From NCBI GenBank assembly GCA_937873165.1, contig CALMVH010000022.1:1-16636 (forward strand): a stretch of DNA of 16,636 nt, read 5' to 3'. This DNA comes from an uncultured Rhodospirillales bacterium (GTDB lineage Bacteria > Pseudomonadota > Alphaproteobacteria > CALMVH01). The translations under genes were made by a program, and so were the position numbers. How positions within the stretch are numbered: position 1 is the stretch's first letter; every line of letters begins with the position of its first letter. The notes beneath the pieces were generated by a model that saw only the letters and a program-made list of their open reading frames with translations, was not told the origin of the DNA and ran no database searches. Positions 1 through 6,421 of this stretch are shown piece after piece.

Positions 1-2
1 TG

Positions 3-239
3 TATCGCCGCGTAATCTTCGGCGCCGTCAACAAGACGCTGCCGTTGAAGGAAATGTTTGATCTGACCCCCCGCGAAATCGCGATCTTTGCACCGATGGT
101 CGCCGTGGTCTTGTGGATGGGCGTCTACCCGTCGAGCTTTCTGTCACTGATACACGCGCCGGTCGCTGGGGTCGTCGATGATTATAACCGGCATCTCGCG
201 TCCATGGACGCCGCCAAGCTGGCCGAGGTTTCCCGATGA
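3..239 (+). CDS. nuoM: NADH-quinone oxidoreductase subunit M, 3' end (partial)
   Basis: This is the C-terminal part of the complex I antiporter-like membrane subunit NuoM; the gene enters from the left edge and its open frame covers the whole start of the window. The translation begins YRRVIFGAVN, then a short loop (LTPREIAIFAP), a hydrophobic helix (MVAVVLWMGVYPSSFL) and an amphipathic tail ending AKLAEVSR. The YRRVIFG motif followed by a loop and a final helix with WMGVYP is typical of NuoM C termini, and nuoN lies just downstream, which supports the call. NuoM belongs to the proton-pumping arm of the inner-membrane enzyme that oxidises NADH and reduces quinone. Its TGA stop overlaps the ATG of the next small gene (ATGA, 236-239), so translation is probably coupled. 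Only about 78 residues are visible, so nothing can be said about the catalytic lysines and glutamates. Confidence 0.93.
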   Translation, partial: YRRVIFGAVNKTLPLKEMFDLTPREIAIFAPMVAVVLWMGVYPSSFLSLIHAPVAGVVDDYNRHLASMDAAKLAEVSR

Positions 240-484
240 CCGAGCGCCGCCCGCAGCGTTCAAGCCAGAAGGTTTCCTGGTTTCGCATCGTATGCAACAT
301 GACCGGTGTTGGCCTGTCGATTATCACGATCGTGTTCCTGATCGATGTCGTGAACGGTGCCCGCGATGGGGAACAGGCCCAAATCGGGCCTACTCTGGCC
401 CCGACCCCTGCGGATTATTCGCCAAACTGGGCCGGGACGGCTCATACCGAGGTACTCCAGATGCGACCGGCTGAGCAGCAATGA
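236..484 (+). CDS. Small single-helix membrane protein between nuoM and nuoN, unknown function
   Basis: This encodes an 82-residue protein that I do not recognise. It starts with a basic stretch (residues 2-12, rich in Arg, Gln, Ser and Lys), continues with one hydrophobic helix at about residues 19-40 (ending FLIDVVNGA) and ends in a polar, proline-containing tail of about 40 residues. The positive-inside rule suggests N-in, C-out in the inner membrane. The ATG overlaps the nuoM stop (ATGA, 236-239) and the TGA overlaps the nuoN ATG (ATGA, 481-484). It is therefore translated between two complex I subunits with no spacing at all. Such coupling argues for a genuine gene and, by inference, for a link to complex I as an accessory subunit or assembly factor; the sequence itself shows no enzymatic motif. 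It does not resemble the known accessory subunits NDUFS4, NDUFS6 or NDUFA12. Confidence 0.75.
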   Translation: MTERRPQRSSQKVSWFRIVCNMTGVGLSIITIVFLIDVVNGARDGEQAQIGPTLAPTPADYSPNWAGTAHTEVLQMRPAEQQ

Positions 485-1935
485 CCGATATTTCGACCGA
501 CCTTGGCTTCATCTATCCCGAGTTGTTCCTTGCTGGATCAGGTCTTGTCCTACTGATGGTGTGTGCGTTCGCGGGCAACAAGGCTGCCCGGGCTGCCGTG
601 TGGGTGGCGTCGGTTGCATTGGCCGTTGGCGTTATCCTGGTTTCGAGCGCCGGCGTCGCGGGGGGCAACGCCTTTAACGGCCTGTTCATCGTCGATCACT
701 TCGCAGTGGTGATGAAGGACATGACGCTGGTTGGCGCTATTCTGTCATTGCTGCTCAGCCTGTCGGCGCTCGGCCGCGAGGAACTTAACCGGCCCGAGTT
801 TCCCACGCTGGTCGTATTTTCGGTGCTGGGCATGTTGATCATGATCTCGGCCAATGATCTGCTGACCTTGTATATTGGCTTTGAGCTGCAAAGCCTGGCT
901 CTTTTCGTTCTGGCGGCCTTCCGGCGCGACTCTGTCCGGTCATCCGAAGCGGGGCTGAAATATTTCGTCCTCGGCGCACTGTCGTCGGGGCTGATGTTAT
1001 ACGGCATATCGCTGATCTACGGGTACTCCGGCACCACGTCGTTCTCCACCCTGGCCGGAATCATCAAGCCCGGTGCCGAACCGGCCCTCGGCCTGGTGGT
1101 CGGCCTTGTGTTCGTCGCCACGGGACTGGCGTTCAAGGTCTCGGCCGTGCCGTTCCACATGTGGACGCCCGACGGTTACGAGGGCGCGCGGACTTCGATC
1201 ACGGCGTTCTTCGCCCTGGCGCCAAAGATCGCGGCGATGACGCTGTTCACGCGGTTTCTGTATCAGGCCTTCGGTCACGTACCGGAACTCTGGTCTCAGA
1301 TTGTCTGGTTCATCTCCGTGGCTTCGATGGTCGTGGGGTCGTTGGGGGCGATTGCGCAAACCAACATCAAGCGGCTGATGGCGTATAGCTCGATTGCCAA
1401 TGTCGGGTTCGCACTGGTCGGCATGGCGACCGGCACGAACGAGGGCGTTCGCGGCGTGGTGATCTATATGGCGACCTATGTCGCGATGACGGCGGGCGCC
1501 TTCGGCATTCTGCTGGCCATGAACCGCAACGGCAAGGAGGTCGAGACCATTTCCGACCTTGCGGGCCTGTCGCGGACGCGGCCCTCGCTGGCGCTGGCGA
1601 TGCTGATCTTCATGTTTTCGTTCGCGGGCATTCCGCCATTTGCCGGATTTCTTGGGAAATTCTATGTGTTCCTTGCGGCCATCAACGCGCATTTCTATGC
1701 ACTGGCTGTGATCGGCGTCTTGTCCAGCGTGCTGACGGCGTATTATTACCTGCGTGTTATCAAGATCATGTACTTCGATGAACCGGCCGTGGCGTTCGAT
1801 AACCGTGTTTCATGGTCGCGCTCCGGCGTAATCCTGGCATCGGCCGTGGCGACCACCCTGTTCTTTATCTATCCGGCCATGCTGACCGATCCCGCGGCAG
1901 AGGCTGCGAACTCGCTGGTGGCGTCCTCTCCTTGA
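481..1935 (+). CDS. nuoN: NADH-quinone oxidoreductase subunit N
   Basis: This 484-residue polytopic membrane protein is the NuoN subunit of respiratory complex I, one of the three antiporter-like proton channels in the membrane arm. The length is normal for the family and about 14 hydrophobic helices can be counted. Recognisable family signatures include the early segment ANDLLTLYIGFELQSLALFV with the conserved glutamate of the antiporter fold, FKVSAVPFHMWTPDGYEGA with its conserved lysine, and the block TNIKRLMAYSSIANVGF. A later helix reads FSFAGIPPFAGFLGKFYVF, also typical. The start is the ATG in the ATGA overlap with the preceding small gene. The stop overlaps the TTG chosen for birA. 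It is the last nuo gene here, as is usual for the operon, and no terminator follows, so birA is likely on the same transcript. Confidence 0.97.
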   Translation: MTDISTDLGFIYPELFLAGSGLVLLMVCAFAGNKAARAAVWVASVALAVGVILVSSAGVAGGNAFNGLFIVDHFAVVMKDMTLVGAILSLLLSLSALGREELNRPEFPTLVVFSVLGMLIMISANDLLTLYIGFELQSLALFVLAAFRRDSVRSSEAGLKYFVLGALSSGLMLYGISLIYGYSGTTSFSTLAGIIKPGAEPALGLVVGLVFVATGLAFKVSAVPFHMWTPDGYEGARTSITAFFALAPKIAAMTLFTRFLYQAFGHVPELWSQIVWFISVASMVVGSLGAIAQTNIKRLMAYSSIANVGFALVGMATGTNEGVRGVVIYMATYVAMTAGAFGILLAMNRNGKEVETISDLAGLSRTRPSLALAMLIFMFSFAGIPPFAGFLGKFYVFLAAINAHFYALAVIGVLSSVLTAYYYLRVIKIMYFDEPAVAFDNRVSWSRSGVILASAVATTLFFIYPAMLTDPAAEAANSLVASSP

Positions 1936-2687
1936 ACCTAGCCGACATCACGGGCGATCCGGCATCCGGCTTGGTTGTATTGCAGGAAACAGACAGCACC
2001 AGCAGCGAGGCGCTTCGGCATGTTGAGGCCGGAATGCAAGGAGAGTTCGCGGTTATGGCGCACAGCCAGACCGCAGGGCGCGGGCGGCACGGCAGGACCT
2101 GGGTGTCTCCTGCTGGGAATCTGTACCTTTCGATTGTCGTTCGCCCGAATTTGCCGGCCGAACGTAGCGGAGAGCTGGCGTTCGTCACCGCCGTCGCACT
2201 GCACCGTGCGATCAACGATTTGCATCCCGCAGGCACGCTGGCGTTGAAATGGCCAAACGATGTCTTGATCAACGATGCTAAATTATGCGGCATACTGATC
2301 GAAAATCACATCGAAGCCGCCCAAATCGCCTTCAGCATCGTGGGAGTAGGCATTAATGTTGCTTCTTCACCTGCCGGTACGAGTTACCCTGCGACGTCAT
2401 TAATCCAGTGCGGTATTGCCGTCGACCCGGAAAGCTTGGCCGGTTCCGTACTGCGGCAGCTACAATCGGTACGCGGCGTCTGGTCGAAGCAGGGTTTCGA
2501 ACATATCGCGTCCGAGTGGACGCAGGCAGCCTGGCGGCGTGACGCGCGGGTTGTCATCGACGATGGCGCCGAGCGCAAAAGCGGTATTTTTGTTGGCTTG
2601 TCCAGATACGGCGCACTTCGACTTAGCACCGACTCCGGTATCGCGGAAATAAGCAGCGGCAGCCTTCTGTACGAGAGTGCCGCTTAG
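1932..2687 (+). CDS. birA: Biotin--[acetyl-CoA-carboxylase] ligase, monofunctional
   Basis: This biotin protein ligase activates biotin with ATP to biotinyl-AMP and transfers it to the lysine of biotin carboxyl carrier domains. About 251 residues are read from the TTG at 1932, which overlaps the nuoN TGA (TTGA). The frame is open further upstream, but that part only shadows nuoN. Key motifs are the TDSTSSEA segment near the N terminus, the biotin-adenylate loop GRGRHGRTW, the KWPNDVLI block and KLCGILIE. There is no N-terminal helix-turn-helix, so it is the class I enzyme and should not act as the biotin repressor. The C-terminal small SH3-like domain is present (RRDARVVIDDG to the end). A birA gene directly after nuoN is common in alphaproteobacteria. 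The start is uncertain because no clear Shine-Dalgarno sequence precedes it and the codon is TTG. Confidence 0.9.
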   Translation: MNLADITGDPASGLVVLQETDSTSSEALRHVEAGMQGEFAVMAHSQTAGRGRHGRTWVSPAGNLYLSIVVRPNLPAERSGELAFVTAVALHRAINDLHPAGTLALKWPNDVLINDAKLCGILIENHIEAAQIAFSIVGVGINVASSPAGTSYPATSLIQCGIAVDPESLAGSVLRQLQSVRGVWSKQGFEHIASEWTQAAWRRDARVVIDDGAERKSGIFVGLSRYGALRLSTDSGIAEISSGSLLYESAA

Positions 2688-2716
2688 TTCTTACTCGAAT
2701 GGAATGAGATAAATCC

Positions 2717-4375
2717 TTGGATCTGAATAACTCGGAACTTTATTTCCTGCCGCTCGGCGGGGCAGGCGAGTTCGGCATGAACCTCAATGCCTATGGTTTT
2801 GGCGGTAAGTGGCTGATTGTCGATTGCGGCATGGGATTCGGCGATGGCATCCGTCCCGGCATCGATATCGTCCTGCCCGATCCTAAATTCCTGGAAGGGC
2901 GGAAGGCCGATCTGGTTGGCATGGTGATTACCCATGCGCATGAAGATCATATCGGCGCGATCTCGCATCTGTGGCCGCGGCTGCGATGTCCGATCTATGC
3001 CTCGCCGTTCGCTTCGACGCTGATCGCCAGCCGGTTCATCGAACGCGGCATCACCGACCTGTCGCACATGAACATTGTGCGCCCCGGCGACCGGCTGTCG
3101 CTGCCGCCTTTCGACGTCGAACTGGTCGCGATGACGCACTCTACCCTCGAACCCGCGCTTCTGGCGATCCGCACGCCGGCCGGCTTGGTTGTTCACACCG
3201 GGGACTGGAAGCTCGATCCCAAGCCTGTGCTGGGGCCGGTCACCGATGAAAGTCGCTTGCGTGAACTGGGCGAGGAGGGCATCATGGCGGTCGTAGGCGA
3301 CTCGACCAACTCGATGGTGCCAGGACGCTCCGGCTCGGAGGGCGATCTCGAGGAAAGCCTGACGCGTGAGTTTGCCAAGTTCAACGGCCGTATCGCCGTG
3401 ACGTGTTTTTCTTCCAACGTGGCACGCATGGCAACGATCCAGCGGGCGGCGGCGGCAAACGACCGGCAAACGGCCTTGATCGGCCGGTCGCTTTGGCGGG
3501 CGGAGGAGGCCGCGCGCGACGCCGGTTACCTGTCCGGGGTTCCCGCGTTTCTGACCGAACATGAACTGGGACTGATTCCGGACCGGCATCTGCTCTTGAT
3601 TTGCACGGGAAGCCAGGGCGAACCACGCTCGGCCCTCAGCCGCATGGCCGAGGGAGATCATCCCCAGGTGAAGCTGCGGCGCGGCGACACGGTGATCTAT
3701 TCCGCTCGCGCCATTCCCGGTAACCAGAAGGCTATCACCGCAGTTCAAAGCCGCATGGCGAAAGCGGGCATCCAGATCGTGACGCCGGACGAGGCTTTCG
3801 TGCATGTTTCGGGTCATCCGGCGCAGGACGAGCTGGCAACCCTGTACCAGTGGCTGCGTCCAAAGGCTGTCATTCCAACGCATGGGGAATACCCGCAACT
3901 GGCGGAACATGCGCGCATTGCCAGCGAATGCCAGGTGCCGCGAACCCTATTGCCCGAAAACGGGCAGGTGATCCGGATCACCGAAGAGGCAGTCGAAGTT
4001 GTTGATCGCGTCGACGCGGGGTTGCTGGCAGTCGACGGTACACGAATCATCGATCTCGACGCCGCATCGCTGCGTACGCGGCAGAAGCTGTCGTTCGATG
4101 GCGCGGTCTTGTGCTCGCTGGTACTGGATCGCAAAGGGCGCATGCTGCTCGATCCCGCCATCTCCGCTCCTGGCGTTCTGGCGCAGGAATCCGAAGCCAA
4201 GGCGCTGAAAACGGCCGCTCAGCAGATCAAGACGGCGGCGGCGCAGCTGCCCTTGCAGGCGCTGAAAAACGATGGGGAACTGCACGAGGCGGTCCGGTTG
4301 ACATTACGGCGCTACTTCAGCAGCGCCTATGGCAAGAAGCCCTGGATCGATGTTCATATCGCGCGGGTCGAGTAA
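2717..4375 (+). CDS. rnj: Ribonuclease J
   Basis: RNase J is a metallo-beta-lactamase/beta-CASP nuclease with endonuclease and 5'-3' exonuclease activity in mRNA decay and RNA maturation. The 552-residue protein is of normal length. It begins with the family's first strand (FLPLGGAGEFGMN). The metal-binding HAHEDH motif is at residues 73-78 (H73, H75, D77, H78). Further blocks are HTGDWKLDP, GDSTNSMVPGRSGSE, CFSSNVARM, CTGSQGEPRSAL and, near residue 370, VHVSGHPAQDEL followed by PTHGEYPQL. A C-terminal domain of about 110 residues is present. The start is the TTG at 2717, because an in-frame TGA lies at 2705-2707 and the next ATG (2777) would cut into the first conserved strand. A GGAATGAG stretch at 2701-2708 may serve as ribosome binding site. 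It follows birA by 29 nt. In many relatives a coaX gene lies between the two; it is absent here. Confidence 0.95.
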   Translation: MDLNNSELYFLPLGGAGEFGMNLNAYGFGGKWLIVDCGMGFGDGIRPGIDIVLPDPKFLEGRKADLVGMVITHAHEDHIGAISHLWPRLRCPIYASPFASTLIASRFIERGITDLSHMNIVRPGDRLSLPPFDVELVAMTHSTLEPALLAIRTPAGLVVHTGDWKLDPKPVLGPVTDESRLRELGEEGIMAVVGDSTNSMVPGRSGSEGDLEESLTREFAKFNGRIAVTCFSSNVARMATIQRAAAANDRQTALIGRSLWRAEEAARDAGYLSGVPAFLTEHELGLIPDRHLLLICTGSQGEPRSALSRMAEGDHPQVKLRRGDTVIYSARAIPGNQKAITAVQSRMAKAGIQIVTPDEAFVHVSGHPAQDELATLYQWLRPKAVIPTHGEYPQLAEHARIASECQVPRTLLPENGQVIRITEEAVEVVDRVDAGLLAVDGTRIIDLDAASLRTRQKLSFDGAVLCSLVLDRKGRMLLDPAISAPGVLAQESEAKALKTAAQQIKTAAAQLPLQALKNDGELHEAVRLTLRRYFSSAYGKKPWIDVHIARVE

Positions 4376-4389
4376 GTCTAAAATTTAGG

Positions 4390-4583
4390 CAAATGGACGT
4401 CAATGAAGCGCGTCCGGTGCTGCAAGAACACGCAGGGATACGATGAGCGGCGCATCAACCCTATGCGCTTGCGCTCGGGCAGGTTCAGCCGCACAACGGG
4501 GTGTGCCCACAAGATGGGCCGCGCCTTATGGCGATTCCTCCCAAACTCGACCGCGCTAATTCAGTTTAGCGCGGTTTCTTTTT
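4390..4583 (+). ncRNA. Possible small RNA or structured 3' UTR/leader ending in an intrinsic terminator
   Basis: No convincing gene lies between the rnj stop and the next CDS. The stretch contains a chain of small potential hairpins: GGGCA...TGCCC spanning about 4475-4508; GCCCA-caaga-TGGGC at 4505-4519, which shares bases with the first and so competes with it; and CGCC-ttat-GGCG at 4522-4533. An apparently unpaired CCTCC (4537-4541), complementary to a Shine-Dalgarno sequence, comes next, followed by the terminator at 4550-4583. A TAAAAT box at 4379-4384 could be a -10 element, but no good -35 box accompanies it, so the 5' end given is a guess. The RNA could be independent, cut from the rnj 3' UTR, or an attenuated leader of the downstream gene. 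I found no match to 6S, SRP, tmRNA or RNase P RNA by eye. Confidence 0.3.
4550..4583 (+). terminator. Strong rho-independent terminator
   Basis: A perfect 10-bp stem is formed by ACCGCGCTAA (4550-4559) and TTAGCGCGGT (4566-4575), with a 6-nt loop, followed by the T-rich tract TTCTTTTT (4576-4583). It lies 174 nt after the rnj stop and only 16 nt before the ATG of the next gene. It probably ends the nuo-birA-rnj transcript. The very short distance to the next start codon is odd and means that the next gene depends on read-through, on a promoter hidden close by, or on regulated termination. Confidence 0.9.
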
Positions 4584-4599
4584 GAGGTACGATCCCCCG

Positions 4600-5007
4600 A
4601 TGGACTTGCGCGTGCTGGCACTGATCGCCTTGAGCCTGCCGTTGGCTGCCCACGCGGCTGAGATCGAGATCGGCCCCGGCGTGTGCGAGACCCTCGTGAA
4701 CTATGTCGAACCGCCGGGAGTCGAGTACCAGCCGGGTATCGATGCGGGTGGCCACCCGGTCGCACCGGCCGATGTCGCAGGCACGCCGTCGTTGAAATAT
4801 CCGCCGCGCATCGTTGTCCCTGTCAGCGACTATCTGGCGGGCAGGCTTTCGGGAACCGCCGCGTCGGGAGTTGTCCAGCCGCAGGCGCTGCTCGGAACCG
4901 TTACGGTCGAGGGCAGCCATCTAACCTTCAATGGTCAACCCCTGAACGCCAACGTTGATGGTGATCTGGGAATCCTCTGCGAAAAGGCTCTGCAAGGCCG
5001 TCAGTAG
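4600..5007 (+). CDS. Small secreted (periplasmic) protein of unknown function
   Basis: This is a 135-residue protein that I cannot assign to a named family. Residues 1-19 look like a classical signal peptide: a short charged start, a leucine/alanine-rich core and an AHA cleavage site before AEIEIG. The predicted mature protein has about 116 residues and two cysteines, one near its start (GVCETLVNYV) and one near its end (GILCEKAL), which could form a disulfide bond in the periplasm. The centre is rich in Pro, Gly and Val (YQPGIDAGGHPVAPADV) and probably forms a small beta-rich domain. No lipobox or catalytic motif is seen. The ATG at 4600 was chosen because the signal peptide starts there; a GAGG at 4584-4587 lies a rather long 12 nt upstream. 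It sits directly behind a strong terminator and before proS, where relatives usually carry methylmalonyl-CoA epimerase and DUF1467 genes. Confidence 0.75.
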   Translation: MDLRVLALIALSLPLAAHAAEIEIGPGVCETLVNYVEPPGVEYQPGIDAGGHPVAPADVAGTPSLKYPPRIVVPVSDYLAGRLSGTAASGVVQPQALLGTVTVEGSHLTFNGQPLNANVDGDLGILCEKALQGRQ

Positions 5008-5083
5008 GCGAGCGGGCTATTCTGCATATCGACATGGTGAAGGCGTAGGGATAGTTTGACGCCGCGTTCAAATGAAAGTTCCC

Positions 5084-6421
5084 ATGCGTCTCAGCCGGTA
5101 CACGCTTCCCACCCTGAAGGAAAACCCCGCCGAGGCTCAGATTGCCTCGCATCGCCTGATGCTGAGGGCAGGACTAGTACGGCAAGTCGCGGCGGGCATC
5201 TACGCGTGGTTGCCGACAGGCTGGCGCGTGTTGCGCAACATCGCGGAGATCGTGCGCGAGGAACAGGACCGCGTCGGCGCGCAGGAATTGCTGCTGCCGA
5301 CATTGCAAACGGCCGAGCTATGGAAGCAAACCGGCCGCTACGAGGCCTACGGTGCGGAAATGCTTCGGTTGAAGGATCGTCACGAGCGCGAACTGATCTA
5401 TAGCCCGACCAATGAACTTTTGATCGCCGACCTTTTAAAGCAGTCGGTCAACAGCTACCGCGACCTGCCGCAGATCCTCTACCACATACAATGGAAGTTC
5501 CGTGACGAGCTGCGCCCTCGGTTCGGCGTGATGCGTGGCCGCGAGTTCCTGATGAAGGACGGCTACTCGTTCGATCTCGATGACCAATCAGCGGTTACCA
5601 GCTACCGCATCATGATGCTGGCGTATATGCGAACGTTCAAGCGCATGGGCATCGTGGCCGTACCAATGAAGGCGGATACCGGCCCGATCGGTGGCGATCT
5701 CAGTCACGAGTTTCATATCCTGGCGCCGACCGGCGAAAGCCAGGTTTACTACGACTCTGCAGTTGAAACTGCTCAGGTCGGCACGGAGGAGGTCGATCAC
5801 CGCGATCCCGAGGCTCTGGAACGCTTCTTTACCGCAGTCACCACGCCCTACGCCGCGACCGACGAGAAACATGACGAGGCAAACTGGGAACAGGTGCCAT
5901 CCGAGCGCAAGCGCGAGGGCCGTGGCATCGAGGTTGGCCAGATCTTCAATTTTGGCACGCTTTACAGCGAGTTGGTCGGGTTGCAGGTCGCTGGACCGGA
6001 CGGGGTTGCCGTGCTGCCGAACATGGGCAGTTACGGCATCGGTGTCTCGCGCCTGGTGGGCGCCATCATCGAGGCCAGTCACGACGAGACGGGCATCATC
6101 TGGCCCGATGCCGTGGCACCTTTCCAGGTTGCCCTTATCAACCTGAAAAGAGGCGACGCCCGGGTCGATGCGGCCTGTGACAGCCTGTACGCCCGGCTGC
6201 AATCGCTTGGCATTTCCGTGCTCTACGACGACCGCGAGGAACGTCCAGGGACCAAGTTCGCCGACATGGATTTGATTGGGCTCCCCTGGCAGATAATCGT
6301 GGGACCGCGCGGCCTCGACAAAGATCAGGTAGAGTTGAAGCGGCGCGCCAGCGGCGAGCGTTTCGAACTGTCCGTGGAAGACGCGCTTAACCGGCTAAGC
6401 GGTAACCGGGCTGCCGGATGA
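5084..6421 (+). CDS. proS: Prolyl-tRNA synthetase, short alphaproteobacterial type
   Basis: This class II aminoacyl-tRNA synthetase charges tRNA(Pro) with proline in the cytoplasm. From the chosen ATG it has 445 residues. Class II motifs are visible: LLPTLQTAELWKQTGRY, then SPTNELLI, motif 2 in WKFRDELRPRFGVMRGREFL, and motif 3 in GSYGIGVSRLVGAI. A C-terminal anticodon-binding domain follows (VALINLKRGD, then VLYDDREERPGTKFADMDLIGLP without interruption). The large editing insertion of E. coli-like ProS between motifs 2 and 3 is missing and only a short linker is present, as known for alphaproteobacterial enzymes. Cys/Ala proofreading would therefore need separate proteins. The start at 5084 (MRLSRYTLPTLKENPAEAQ) fits the family's usual N terminus; an ATG 12 nt earlier (5072) is possible, and neither has a strong ribosome binding site. 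The stop overlaps the next ATG (ATGA). Confidence 0.95.
   Translation: MRLSRYTLPTLKENPAEAQIASHRLMLRAGLVRQVAAGIYAWLPTGWRVLRNIAEIVREEQDRVGAQELLLPTLQTAELWKQTGRYEAYGAEMLRLKDRHERELIYSPTNELLIADLLKQSVNSYRDLPQILYHIQWKFRDELRPRFGVMRGREFLMKDGYSFDLDDQSAVTSYRIMMLAYMRTFKRMGIVAVPMKADTGPIGGDLSHEFHILAPTGESQVYYDSAVETAQVGTEEVDHRDPEALERFFTAVTTPYAATDEKHDEANWEQVPSERKREGRGIEVGQIFNFGTLYSELVGLQVAGPDGVAVLPNMGSYGIGVSRLVGAIIEASHDETGIIWPDAVAPFQVALINLKRGDARVDAACDSLYARLQSLGISVLYDDREERPGTKFADMDLIGLPWQIIVGPRGLDKDQVELKRRASGERFELSVEDALNRLSGNRAAG

Noticed and set aside
2684..3910. A 408-codon open frame on the minus strand opposite rnj
   Set aside because: It lies fully antisense to a well-conserved gene, is rich in Arg, Gln and His as expected for a shadow frame of high-GC codon usage, and has no recognisable domain.
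4403..4585. A 60-codon plus-strand frame in the gap after rnj
   Set aside because: It runs through the terminator stem and T tract (ending in the peptide SAVSF), is basic and without similarity; the region looks like RNA rather than coding sequence.
4376..4599. Remnant of a methylmalonyl-CoA epimerase gene between rnj and proS
   Set aside because: Reading the frames of the gap gave no segment resembling the epimerase, so a pseudogene cannot be claimed.
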